Source of the DNA: Riptortus pedestris
Taxonomy: Eukaryota > Arthropoda > Insecta > Hemiptera > Alydidae
Length of the DNA: 64,000 nt
Direction of reading: 5' to 3'
NCBI GenBank assembly: GCA_019009955.1
Contig: CM032228.1
Coordinates: 221,933,501 to 221,997,500 of the forward strand
The translations under genes were made by a program, and so were the position numbers. How positions within the stretch are numbered: the stretch's first letter is position 1; every line of letters starts with the position of its first letter. Below the pieces are notes generated by a model. That model saw only the letters and a list, made by a program, of their open reading frames with translations, was not told the origin of the DNA and searched no databases. Below, in pieces: positions 1-13,100 of the stretch.

Positions 1-3000
1 AATAATTGTAGCCAGGTGACTATTTGGAGTGAAAGAAGGTAGGTCCCTTTTTTATACCATTTGAAGGGTGTGTTGTTTGAATTTAGGATGGATTTTATTA
101 GGCTGGTAAGTTAAACAGGTGGCGGGTGTCACCGGTAAGATTCTGAGGAGCGATAGGAGTAATTGAAAGAAGGAGGATAGGTTTAGAGGAAGGAGAAAAA
201 TAGTTTAAAGAGGAGAGGTCGACAATTTATTATCGTAAAGGGAGGAGGGGTGTGAAGGCCCGGGGGACAACCAAGAGGGTAAGTTAAGTCTAAGTACTAA
301 AGATATGTCCTAAAATTATTATAATACTAAAGAATTGACTGTGGAATTTACAGTGATTATGTACAATATATTTACAGAATAGATTCGCAAACCGGATGAA
401 ATCGATAAGTGATTCCTTTTCTTTTAATTTTTTTTTATTTGAAAACACTGATTCTTTTCCCAGCTGCCAGCCATAAGAACCTGAGCAGGTAGTGAAGAAG
501 AGTCAGAGTGGAAGGCGTGTGTTGGTTGGCTGAGAGCTATAGCCTATAAATGCTGAACGCTCTAGCATTCAGCATTTTTGTCGTATCTTTACCAAACTTG
601 ATATATAAGAGTTTTATGTAAAACTAATAGATCAAGTTCACTAACGGCTGAAATCGGACCAGGGGAAGGGGGATTTCAAATAATCTTTGTTATTATAAAT
701 CGGATTTAAAAATTGTATAAATGGCATTTAATTTAAATACCAATAGAAAGTATTCATTAATTTTGTTTATTCATTAAACATTAATGTTTACTTTTAGTAA
801 TTTTGTATTATCCTCAGAAATATAAAATTGTTTACATTTCATAAATCATTTAAACTAAACAATGTTAAAAAGGGATTTTAAAAACCTGGGGGGGGGCAGG
901 TTATGTCTGTTATTTATTAATATTGCACCATTAATATGTTACATACAACAGAGCATGTATGAGTACAATGTTTCTCTTTCAGACATACAATAGAGAATTT
1001 TGAATAAAGGTTGTTAAATACATAACATAGGTAAAATTGTTACGTTTGGGGCTCTTTTTTCATCTGCTAGAGTAATAAAAAACAATCGATCTAAAAATGG
1101 ATGCAACTAATTTTCATCATCTAAATAACATCATACGGATAATTGAAGACATTTTTCGAAAATCTCTATTAGAACCTGGCTGATTTTCTCCAACAAATAA
1201 AGAAGTATCTTTGCATGTATATTGCACAACAATATCGTGATATAATAAGCAAATCAAGTAAGAAAGATCTAGTTATAGTATGGCCAATTAAATCCACAAA
1301 TCTGATTATCTTGTAAAAGATAAAACTTTTTGTGAAGAAAATAGATCTTTAAGATGTAATGAACAATATATTAAAACTTCCAGAAGAAGAAGGTAATCAA
1401 GCCATCGACTTTCAATCCCTTGTTTAACATAATTTAAGACTTTTCAGAACTGTCTGGAAAATGGTCTGGTAAACTGCAACCAATTCTGATGAAGATCAGC
1501 AGCCAACACTAGCAGTATGTTAGGATTGAGTGAGAACTAGAGTACATTAAAATGAATTTTCAAAGGGAAAAAAATGACTGTCCCAAGTATCTGTAGAGCC
1601 AGAGTACTCCAAGGGATTTAAGGTCAATTGTTATTCCCTTGTGCATCTGTCCTGGTATTACTATTTGGGTGCTGAGACAACCTCCAAAATACTATATTAT
1701 TTATTAGAGCTCATGAACTCAGAATTTTACTGCATTACTTTAGTGGTATTGTGGTTTCTATAAATCCATTAATAAGTAAGGTGTTCTAGATGGATTACTG
1801 GTATTAAATCTCAACCTTAGGATCTTGGATAGGGCTATATAAATAGTGAACAAATTCCATGATTCATACATGATGATTGTCTATCACTGTAGTTAACCCT
1901 TGAGTGGCTAAGGTATGAAAATTACTTGAACGAGCACGGGGAATTCACAGGTCTGCTGCAGTTTGGGCTATGACTTCAATGGATTATAAGTTGGCAAAAC
2001 TCAATTCAAGGGTTTGAATGTTTATTTGAGCAAGAGAGCAACATTTATTTGTTTTATTTCTTTTCTGAACAGTAAAGAATTTGGTTTATTTCAAGTATAC
2101 AAAACAGACCCGTGAGGTTCCACGATCACCGGAGGGTTATGGAGCACAATTACTGTTCTGGATTTGTTTTTTGAAATTAATAATTGTTTCTCCGAAAAAA
2201 AAGAAGAAAAAAAACAATATTTACTAAACTGTTCAAATAATTTTTATTTCATAAAATGTAATTAGATTTTAACTCGAGATCATAGAACAAAAGTATATAA
2301 AATGAATGGAATAATTAATTGTGCAAGAGAGGCTTATTGTAGTTATTTTTGTGCCTTCGGTGGCCTTTTAAAGCTCATTATTATTTCGTTCATTACTATT
2401 ATTTATCTTTTAATTATTAGTTATATTAAATTGATCCATTATTCCTGAGGACATTTCTTAACTTCATGCATATAATTTTGTTTTTGTGACAATTTTATCT
2501 CAAAATTTACTTAATTGATTCACATTAAAAATATACTGTAACAAAACATACGCTGTATGTTTTTATATTTGGTTCATACTGTAAATATAGGGGGAAAAAT
2601 TAATAAATTAAGTAGTAAATTCTGTAAAAAAAAAAAAAAAGAAGTGGGAGGCCCTAAAATACTTTAATAAATTAATTGATACACAAGTAAATAGAATTAA
2701 CGCAAAACAAAATGTTTTCATTCAGATGTACCTAAAGTATGGATACATAATATTTCGTTGTTAAAAATCGAAGCTTGATTTGATTTTCTATTCCCCAAGA
2801 AATTTTCAAAATGTAGGTATCCAAAATTAGAAAAAAATGTAACAGTAAACTGTGAGTAAAAACTCATTTGTAATCGGCCTCAAGAGACCTTTAGATGCAT
2901 AACTGTTCTTTTAATTATGGATTAAAAGATATATTCTAGCTCTTAACTCTTAAGCCATGAACAGGCATATTCTGAACATTGAGCCAAGCATGTATCTAGA

Positions 3001-3721
3001 GGAATATCAGAATTAAAATTTCTCTTTAACCTCCAATGGAGGAGGGAATACCATTAAATTAAAATATTAATTTAATGATTTCAACAGCAGGTCACTGAGA
3101 AAATGATGTAACCCCAAACGGATCTACCTACTTCGATACAGCACTGATGACTAAAAGGCTTATTTTTTAATAAGTTAATATTTAACCCATCCATTTTACT
3201 AAGATAGACAAAATATTAACTTGTTCAATGCTTTAAGGTAATATGTAGGGCAGCTTATTGTTTGCTTTGAGAAACAGTTTCAATGGTAATACAAAATAAC
3301 AAGTCAAGATTTTACTTTATTTTACACTTACCATCTAAACATTATTTTAATTTAAAAAATATATATTTATATTGACTCCAAGAAAAAGAAAAGAAAATTA
3401 AATAATATTTGATATCTAATTCCAATGACTCCTAGATAGTGAAAAGCAGAAATATCCAAATTTAAATTTATGGTCACTAAAATTGAAGATGGAGAAATAC
3501 ATATTAAAAAAATTGAATTGTGTGAATGTCCTTGCAATTAACAATTAAAACTTTTACTGTTTTTTTTTAGAAGAATTATTGTACTCAATGCTGTTCAAAA
3601 TAAAAATTCTGACAATGAAAACAATAAGAGAAGAGTATATTGAAAGTACTTTAAAGACAAAATATAAAGTAGTATTAGGGAATAATAGAAAAAAAAAAGA
3701 AAAAAAAATTGCGAATGAACA
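1..3721. other. Gene-poor flank downstream of CNOT2
   Basis: I see no gene here. The sequence is AT-rich with homopolymer runs. The first 300 bases are purine-rich on the plus strand. The only structured item is an old R1 repeat fragment around 549-760. The short open frame at 3579-3764 is lysine/isoleucine-rich low-complexity sequence with no domain and lies just past the CNOT2 3' end. Confidence 0.6.
549..760 (-). repeat. Old R1 repeat fragment
   Basis: This is a degraded copy of the R1 family of the right half of the window. It keeps the recognisable order: a CGCTCTAGC block, a 'taccaaactTgatat' block, 'gatcaagttc', 'ggctgaaatcggacc', then a G-rich stretch. The 9-bp stem at 549-576 (AATGCTGAA/TTCAGCATT) is at its edge. 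Divergence from the 41-64 kb copies implies an older insertion. Confidence 0.7.
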
Positions 3722-3727
3722 TTTATT
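3722..3727 (-). terminator. Candidate poly(A) signal of CNOT2
   Basis: TTTATT on the plus strand is AATAAA on the minus strand, about 250 bases past the CNOT2 stop codon. The surrounding sequence is very A/T-rich, so chance occurrence is possible and another signal could be used. Confidence 0.4.
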
Positions 3728-3976
3728 TTACAAAATTAAACAAAAAAAAAAAATAATAAAATAAAGAAAAAGATAGTATCACATAAAAGACTCAGAAAAT
3801 GGAGGTCTTTGAGTAAACACATATTGTTGTAATTGTTTACTTCTTCACTTCCAATTATCAATCTTAGAGTCAATCTTTCATTTCTTAATTCATTTGTTAT
3901 AATAATAATAAGTAATAATAATTATAACTTTTTGTACAATATATTCAGGATGACAGCGGGATGTAGGGAGTCGCGG

Positions 3977-4187
3977 TCATACAGCATGGTATGCAGGTAT
4001 GGTTGGCTGATTCTCAAGTTTTGAGTAATCGAGGTAGAATTCTTTTGCCACCTTCCGCCAATTCTGAGCATCAAAGAAATAATACGTCCCCCTTTCATAG
4101 GTGGATGTTTTCTCTATTACTCCACAGCCTGGTGCTTGAGTAATCCACACCTTTTCTTCCATGTGATACCGCCACTCTCTACTATAC
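3977..4187 (-). CDS. CNOT2: CNOT2 coding exon 6 (C-terminal part of NOT box)
   Basis: The acceptor is a T-rich tract ending TAG at 4188-4189. The exon encodes about residues 364-433, with YSREWRYH, VWITQAPG, TYERGTYYFFD and NWRKVAKEF, all diagnostic of the NOT2/3/5 domain. The stop codon TGA is at 3977-3979. The tail after the NOT box is short (ENQPTIPAYHAV), as in other CNOT2 proteins. Confidence 0.95.
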
Positions 4188-7100
4188 CTAAAAAAAATAT
4201 TTATTAATGAAATAAAATATTTTAAAAAAAGACAACAAGAAACTAAAAGTAGATATTGCCTGAAGAGAAGATAATGGAAACTTCATCTCCATAGGTGCAT
4301 AATGTTCCAGGATTTATTAATTCATGAAAAGTTCAGAGAAAATGAAGAAAGCTGTGATTGCAATGGGCTAGCTTGCAGTATTAGAAAAGGGAATTACTGC
4401 ATTGCCCGGGTGGTCAAAGAAATAAAAAAATGTTCATTTCATATTCAGAGCACCAAACAATAAAAAAACAAACAAACATAATATAATAAATGTATACAAA
4501 TAATAGCTACAGCATTTGTAGCTGTTGATTAATTTTTTTTACTTAAATGAATAAAATTTCATCAAGCATGAACTGAAACACTAAACAGATTTCCTACGTA
4601 CTGTGATGCCACATATTGATGATATCATTTCTAATTATATTTTCAATTTCTCCTTTAATAAGAAGCCTATGTATACACAATTTTAAATTTGCACTTGGGA
4701 TTTGGACTGGCTGGAGGGGGTCCATCATCAACTCTTAAAAATCCTTTATTATTGGCTGCGAAATGCACTAATGGCATAGAACAACATATGTATGCAATGA
4801 ATAGAACAACAATTGTAGAGGGTTTAATGATTAACAAGACTGAATGAAGAATGTTTTTTGGATCCGACTCAAAATAAAGATATTTCTATAAGCCTCTAAG
4901 CTACATCGGAGAAGGGATCGAAAGTGTTGCCAAGTTGATTGATCTGTATGGATAATGCCAAGAGAATGAAAGGCAGATCAAAATAATTTGGTAATAAACA
5001 ATAGGTGATCAATAGAACAAGGCTGACCTAAGTCCTTTCTGAAATCCACCATTTATCTAGTCTGATTTCAGCCGTCAACACAGTTAGTCTTTAATTATAC
5101 AAGAAATGGCAACAGCCAAATAAAAATTGGCATCTCTAGAGCATTAGCTAACTAATACACTTAATGATGTCACACAAATTTATGCAACTATCTTACATAA
5201 TAAAGGTTCAATGAAAACTACATGGTATTTAAAACTTGGAATAAGGTGTATCAGGATAGCGTTAGCTTCCATGTCCCGGTCATTTGCCTCCGTTAGGCTA
5301 ACTAATTTGTGCATGAATATGAAAAAATAATGAATGCTCATTTCATTAAGGGCTTGATCTTATCATTGCAAACTCATAAACTAGAGGATTAACAAATCAG
5401 TGGCCTCTCACTGGGATATCAAAAAATTATACTCAAAAGTATAGACACAAAAAGAAATTATTTTCAACAATTCAGTTACTCTGACTGAGATGCGTATTAA
5501 TTAAAGGAATTCTATAGCATTTGGCAAATACAAGAACAAATTGATTAATATTACACATGAGCTCTAAAAAAAAAAAAAAAAACTATACCAAAAATGTGGA
5601 GAATTTTTTTTTCTAACTCCCCTTAATGAGGACAATTAACCATTGAGGCAGGCTTAGATTTTCATTATTGAAATTCTAAATTTTAGGTAATTAAATTACG
5701 TCAAATGTCAATATTTTAAAAGTGCATGTCTTATATTTTACAAAATGTTAAGGGAAATTGATGACTCTTCCTGAATTATTAATTTGCTTAAAGCAGTTTT
5801 ATTATGATTGTGGTGATTGGGACTATAACTCACTAATACACCTACAACTAATTTTACATTGAACATCAATACAAATTTTAATTTTTTTTATTACGATTCA
5901 ATAACAGTCAGACAAACAGACAAATTCCTTATTTATTCAAAAGTAAGACTCCACGAGGCCACAAATAAAAACATTTACCTATTCATTAAAATAACCAAAT
6001 TTTTAGAATGTTGGATTTTTTAAATAATAATGTCTTAAAAGAACTTACAGTTCAGCTGCTGCGGCAAGTTGTAACATATCACCAGCATTTGTATAATACA
6101 TAAAGAAAAGAAGATCTTCTTTATACCTCGTCAACTTAAGTTGAGCGAGTTTATCCCTGAAAAATATAAAAATAATTAGATAAAATAAAATCAAGAAAAA
6201 AATAAATTGAATTAATATAAAGATTTTAATATTGGATTCTACGTTAGTGGCCTTTTAACGGTTCAGAGCAGAAAAATACCGTATTAATAAACATCAAACA
6301 AAATGATAGCTTTTATTCTTAATGGTTTAAAAACTCAAATTAAGTTAAATAAATTTTAAGGAATGATTCTGGATGATTCATAAAGATACTCTACATTTTA
6401 CTAAGTATTGGGCCTATTGACTCTCGGTTTCATCACTCCCACTGATAGAAACTCTTAACTGTCTGACAGATATAGAAGTTATCGGTCTCTAATGTTTGAA
6501 AATGCTCTCATATTTCTTTGAGTTTCTTAGCTTATTTTATTTTTTGTTATACAGCAATCTTTTACATTTCTCCTACTTTCAGAATAAGTATTATATGTAT
6601 AACGAGTTTTCCTTTGGAGAATTCTCAAGTGGTGTGTGTGTGTGTGTGTGATTGTGTAACTCAAAGTTGTGTGAACATTAATTTTGTTTGTAAAATTACA
6701 GAATATTCTTTATTTCACATGATTTTAACAAATTCCTGGTGCCTGTTTGAGTATTTTTTATAGTTCAATGATTAGACAAATTGAATGAATTCTTTTATTT
6801 TATTTATTTATTTATTGAAATGAGTTCCGCAACGTCGGGGATTTACTCATTATTCAAGTATTAAAAAAGCGAAAAAAAAAGAAAAAAAAAGAGAACAAGA
6901 ATCAGAAAAAGAGTGAACTATGGCTTAAGATGATTTTTGAGACGGGTTATTATTATTATTTATATTATTATGAAATTTAAAATTCTTATAACTAGTAACT
7001 GTTTGATTGTTAACAAACTCAATATATAAGCGATTCATGAAAAACTAAAGATCAAATTCATTAATGGCTGAAATCGGACCAATGGGGGGGGGGTTCATGG

Positions 7101-10100
7101 TGGGTATTTCAAAAATTGGAAATATCTTTGCTTTTGTAAATCAGATCTTATTCAAGACTCAGATATTAATCAAGACTGGACTGATCCATAAATATGCTTA
7201 ATATACCCCTTAAACATTCTAAGAACAGGATATCATACTCTTTACAATTTTATGTAAACTTCTTCAAAACTCTTTAAAAGTAGAAGGTTACTGGAAAGGC
7301 CATTACAAGAAACTACTAGAATCAATTAATATATGCTAAATAATCACATTAAAACTTTACAATATATACATAAGTATTTAAAATTCCAAAATATTACATT
7401 AATATATGGTTCACCTGATACTATGGTTGATGATATATTCAGGAGGTACATGGTAATCAATGTCCTGTGCTCTCATAGGCGTTTCCGCCCATGGCCCTCC
7501 AAACGTAGGATAAAGGTTGTCTGGAGAATTAAGGTTGAGACCAAGAGCTGTTAAATCTTGGCCTAGAGCCAAAGAAACAAGATTAGGATCTGTTTCAGCA
7601 GCTCTAATAAACGTGAGAAGACCAACCATTCCAAACTGGTCTTTCACCATGGTGCTCGGAATATTTGTAACTTTCCCTATAAAAGAATTATACCAAAGTA
7701 TGTTAATGGAATAGTAAAAGGAAAGAAAATATATGATGCAATTAAATGAACAAATGATATTATTAATGACATAAAATATTAATTTAGATTTGTAACCATA
7801 AAAGGAAGAAAAGGTATATATAAAAATAATAAAAAATATCCTTCATCCTTTTCCTTTTCTCTCACCCTTCAGTGCTGTTTCTCTAAGGATAAATGCTTCA
7901 GAGTTAAGACTAATTTATTAACTATTTATTTGTACTTTGTCCATTTTATGCTTATCTGAACACACCAGGACCTATCATATTTTTTTCATTTATCAAGTTG
8001 GGCTTGTTTTTATAACTATAGCCCACAACATACATAAATATATTTCAATGTCCTTTAAAATACTTTTTAATCTGTAATGTTTGCAAATTTAGGGAGGGAA
8101 AAAAAGAAATGTTTTGTAAGGTGAAGTGGATGACAAAAAATATTTAAATTTCTTTATCTGTCCTTGCTTAAAGGTATACTTATTTAGGTCAAATGAATTA
8201 AACTAAATTTTCAAAGAAAACTTTTATTATTTTAAAACCATTATTTAAATGCCCCCTCCCCAAATCCACATTTTATTTTCCAAATATTTAGCATACACGG
8301 TTCTTTGTATTGTCTAATAACTTTTGGATAGTTACGAAAATTTGCTTTATTTTAATTTTGAAATAAGCAATTTGACTGTTCAAATCCTACGTTATTAAGG
8401 TCTCTAAATATGATACAATTATTTTTTTTTGCTTATAGATTTAAGAGTCTTGGGTCATTGGCCTTTTTATAAATTCAAAATAATAATAATAAAATCACAT
8501 AATAAAGCTTTTAAATGATTTTTAGGATTAGTGGATTGGTTAATAAGATATCCTTCAGAAAGACAGAGCTAAAGAGCAATGCAATATCAGTGCTTACAGA
8601 TTTGGTGCCTATCTTCAGAGCAGCAATGTTTCACTGGGATGGAAGGAAGAAACCTGTGCCATTTGTCTTAGGTCACACTATGAATTCCATTTAAGCAAGC
8701 CTCTCTTGCAAATTCCATTCATAAGGTAACCTTAGATGACTGAGATAAGCTCTTCATGTGATACATTGCTGCCAGAAACTATAAGCACTGGAATATAGTC
8801 ATTCATGTCTACTTTGTTAGTCAATCATACCACATATTATGTTAATCACAGTAGATTGCATGATTTAAAAAAAAAATGAATATATATATATATAATAACC
8901 TGTTATTATATAAATTATAATTATTGAACCTAATACCTATAATACGTGAAGTTTCATTAGAGAGAATATTCATATTTGTTAGTACCATTTTCGGCGTATT
9001 TTTTCCTAATTTTCAAAAACAATATTTATTTTACTAAACAAATCTAATAACAAATGAAACTTCATTTTCTTTATTACTTAAGACAACTGTTGTACTTACC
9101 ATCAGGTGATGTTTGGATGCCCCTTTTCGGAGGCTGAGGTGGTTTAGGGTTCGTCGTTGTTGATTCTGACGAGGTAGTTGTTGTGGTTTGCGTAACAGCT
9201 AACCTTGATGTTTCATCATTACTGGTCTTTTCCCCACTCGTAATGCCAGGCGTACCTTCAGAACCAGGGAGGGCAGGAAAATCCTCAGAAGACATAGTGA
9301 ACTCTGAGGATTCAGAGGTTGGTTGTTTTACCATGCCCACTAAGAAAAGAGCATTGGATAGAAATATATAAGAGATTAAATTCAAAAGTTAAATTTCTTT
9401 CCATTATTGGAAAACCAAGAAAATTAATAAAAGATTATTAAGAATGGAGAACATTCATTTTTCATATAACTATCTAAATGTTATGTCTAAAAATGAATAG
9501 TTAGTACATCTGTATTGTCAATGAATTATGATTTAAAAAAAAAAAAAAAACCTTAAATTTACAATGTAAACAAAATTAATGAAAATAAAATAAAAGCCAT
9601 AAAGAAGTATAACTGAAACAAACTCTTAATTTACTAACTATATAAAACTATACATTTGTATATACCATGTATATATAAACTTTTTTTCTTAATCTTCTCA
9701 GAAATAAAAAAGCTTAAAAAATAAAACTTAGAGTTTTAAAAAATAAAAAAATAGTTGTGTGCCAATACATTTTTGATCTATTGTACATTGAATAGTAGTC
9801 CTCTTTCTATCTCAAATACTAGTTTGAGAAAATAACTCATCTAAAATTTCTTTGCCTAACATAAAATTTGCTTTAATATTAGTAAGGCTAAGGGGAGCTT
9901 TCAAAGACATGTCCTAATCAAACTAGGCCTTCACATTTGACTAGGAATAAAAAAAAAAAACTGTGTAAAGTCTATTGAAGATAATTTTGAGAATTAGAAA
10001 CCTAACAAAAGAACAATAGTCCTATTAACACCTTCACTGTGGAGCCTCGCAACATATGCGAGGTCCTGAGTCACTCCCTGGTGCGGGCCTCGCATACGTT

Positions 10101-13100
10101 GCGAGGAGCGTCGCCTCGCCCTCCATTCGTTCTAGAGACCTGAAGGTTGGAGTGGGGAGAACCTCCGCACTCACAAGCATTCAGTAGTGTTCTGACCACC
10201 GTCTGGCTAAGTCGTTTGCAGTTTCAAAAATTTTTGGGGTTATTATTTTTTATGGGCCAACTTGTCTCTCCATGAGAGGCTCATTCATTATTGGAGGTCC
10301 ATATTCCCCTATAGTACCCCTGCTTTCCCTTCAATGATGTCACGAGACACGTTTCTCCGTATACTGAGAAGCCTGCACTTCGTCACAGAACCACAAGACC
10401 CGAACGTTGAGCATGACCCGCTGTATAAAATTCGGCCTCTGTTAAATTTTTTTGTTGAGAGGATGAAAGAGATATACTACCTCTTTCAAAGAATTAAGTT
10501 TGGACGAGCCCATGATGCTTTGGAGGGGTAGGCTATTCTTTCGCCAGTATATCGCTAATAAGCGCCACAAATATGGAATAAAGATTTATATGTTGACTCA
10601 ACCTGATGGTCTTGTGCTGAAGACGTTAGTCTACTCTGGGCGAAGGGATCCACAAGTTGGAGGGAAAGGACACTTGATTAAAGTTGTCAGACATTTGGTT
10701 GATGACTATCTCGGCCACGGCCATGCCATTTACGCTGACAACTTTTATACGTCTGTCCCCATAGCCCACGAGCTTCTGGATCAGGGTACCTATCTTACTG
10801 GTACTCTGAGAAAGACTCGGAAGGGCAACCCAGCTGATATAGTGGGGGCTAAGCTCAAAAAAGGAGAGATAAAAGAGAAATTTACTGTTAAGGGTGTGTC
10901 CGTTTTCAAATGGCGCCACAAACGAGATGTCATTATTATTTCATCGGAGTTTGATGCCCAGATAAAGGCGGTCACGAGCAGGGGGAAGACCGTCGAGAAG
11001 CCTGAGGCAATTATTAATTATAATAAATATATGGGCGATATTGACAGGTCCGATTTATGATTTCATAACCAATTACAAAATAAAGAAATTTCCCATTATT
11101 AAACGAAAGTTTCTGTTCAGGTGGTGTATTTTCAGCTATATAAGTTCATTTTGGATCAATATGATTTTCATATAGATCTATTCCATTATTATGTTTACTT
11201 TATATGCATTTGTAACCTAATAATCGTATTTCTTCCTCCCTATGTAACGTATGCAATGTCCGCACACGACAGTTCACTAGGTAGGGAAATACGCGCAAAA
11301 TGTTCTGTCTTGAGGGTTTGCCTACCTAATTCACTGCCGTGTGCGGACCTCGCATACGTTGCGAGGTTAAAAAAAATACGATTATCGTTGTTAAAAATGC
11401 ATAAAAATTACCACAAATAGGTTTTTACTTAGTTTGAACAACTTTAAAACAGAAAACAAAAAAAAAAAAATTCGTTTTTTGGAAGTGATTTTCGATTCGG
11501 GCATCCGCAGCGAAAGTGTTAACTATCACTTATCCCATACTCTCTTGAGTATTACAAGGAAAGTATGAATGTTTGGGAAATGAAGAAGATCAGAGTATAA
11601 CTTAGCGAGCAGTCAACAAGTACATCAGTTTAGAGAAAGTGAGTGGGTGCCCGATTAATTCATCTTATTGGGTAATTCTGTTGATATAAACAAAATTTGG
11701 TTAGTGGAGGAGTCTTTTATTCTTTAGCTCAATAATGGCTAAAAATTAAGGTTAACAAGTGTTGTTGTGAATAACATTTTTTTAAATATATATATCATCA
11801 TCTGGTGTAGGACAATAACATAACTGCAAAATTTAAGTAAAATAGAAAACAAATCATACATGCCCGAAATACTATATTTATCAAAAGAAATAAAGTTTTA
11901 CTAATATTTTACTAGAGAATAAGAAGGATGAGAGGTAAAAAAATAAATACAAAGTTATTTCTATTTATTAATCAATTTTTATGACAATAGTGGTTTGTTT
12001 TCTAATTTTAATATAATTTCGCAATTACATTATTGTTCCACCAGATAAGCAATTTGATAAAGAATATGCTTTAATAAATATGCAGTTATTTCATCAAACA
12101 GTTCGCCCCCCCCCCACACGCCTTTTTATATTGTTGAATTCACAATTTCTAGTACACAGCATAAAGATAAAACTAAAATCTATTATACTGTCTTATAATA
12201 TAAGACATCACTATAATCATTAATATAGAAAAAAAAGAAAAAAAAAACAAATCATACTAACCATAGGGTTGTTTCCCTGGTTGAAGGGTGGATGTAGGTG
12301 GTATTGAGTCAGAGGCTCCTCCACGATTTGTGAGAGAGGGGAACTCCGAAAGGTCTAAGAGGGGCGGCGTACTTGAATCTGCTCCAGAGAATACAGAGTG
12401 GAAATTCGCCATACTCCCTGTTCCTGTTCCTGACCCACTGTAACTCCGACTTGACATCATGCCAAAATTGGCCACTGATCCCATTGAGCTGGAATTCCTG
12501 CAAACAAAAAAGAAAAAATGAACATGCTATATAAGACTGTTATTTTATTTAGCATCCTAAAGATAGAACAGAAATATATCATAGAAAATGACAATCATAG
12601 GGCGCATGGTTGCTATTCTATTGGATTGATAAACCATTTATTTATTCATTGAGGAAGTTTCTGGGGAAAAAATAATCATACAATGTCAGAAATATAGCTT
12701 ACATTACAATCAACATTAACCTTAGAAAAGAGCTCAGCAAATGAGTTATTCTGGTATAAGTTCAGCACATTTAACTTAAGTCAACTTGTGTGACCAACAT
12801 TTTTTTTTGTCAATACCATGCTCAATATTTAACTGTTTCATACAAAAATAAAGATTATATCTGCTAATGAACCATGGGGGAGGGGTTTAGAGAGGAAGAA
12901 AACCTAAAATTCATAATATCCCAATTATTATGTAATGGATAGAAAAATTGTTGAGAACCAATATTATTGAAAATTTGGTTTCCTGTAAATGTTGTTCTAT
13001 GTGGAGAGAGGGGACTTGTTTTCATTTTCACGTGAACTCTATCTCGTATTGTATTAACTTCAATAAAATGAAGTCTATTTTGGAAATTTCTAGCCATATT

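Larger units (their letters stand above)
10029..11518 (+). mobile_element. piggyBac-family DNA transposon, decayed
   Basis: The element is bounded by the TTAA target duplication typical of piggyBac (10025-10028 and 11519-11522). Its terminal inverted repeats are imperfect: CACCTTCACTGTGGAG on the left against CACTTTCGCTGCGGAT read inward from the right. Just inside lie palindromes of the form CCTCGC-n7-GCGAGG at 10045-10063, 10088-10106 and 11348-11366. The segment around 11243-11290 is an inverted copy of 11318-11366. These are plausible transposase-binding subterminal repeats. The single internal gene is a broken DDE transposase. At 1.49 kb it is well short of the usual 2.3-2.5 kb, so it cannot be autonomous. 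Confidence 0.92.
9340..12261 (-). other. CNOT2 intron 2, carrying a piggyBac insertion
   Basis: This 2.9-kb intron holds the 1.49-kb piggyBac element at 10029-11518. Outside the element I see only AT-rich sequence with homopolymers. The element is on the opposite strand to CNOT2 and leaves both splice sites intact. Confidence 0.8.

Noticed and set aside
549..576. Short hairpin as an RNA gene or terminator
   Set aside because: The stem is only 9 bp and sits inside a degraded R1 fragment containing the CGCTCTAGC block.
9183..9371. Plus-strand frame over CNOT2 exon 3
   Set aside because: Antisense shadow of a conserved exon. The same applies to 10626-10975 on the minus strand, opposite the piggyBac transposase.
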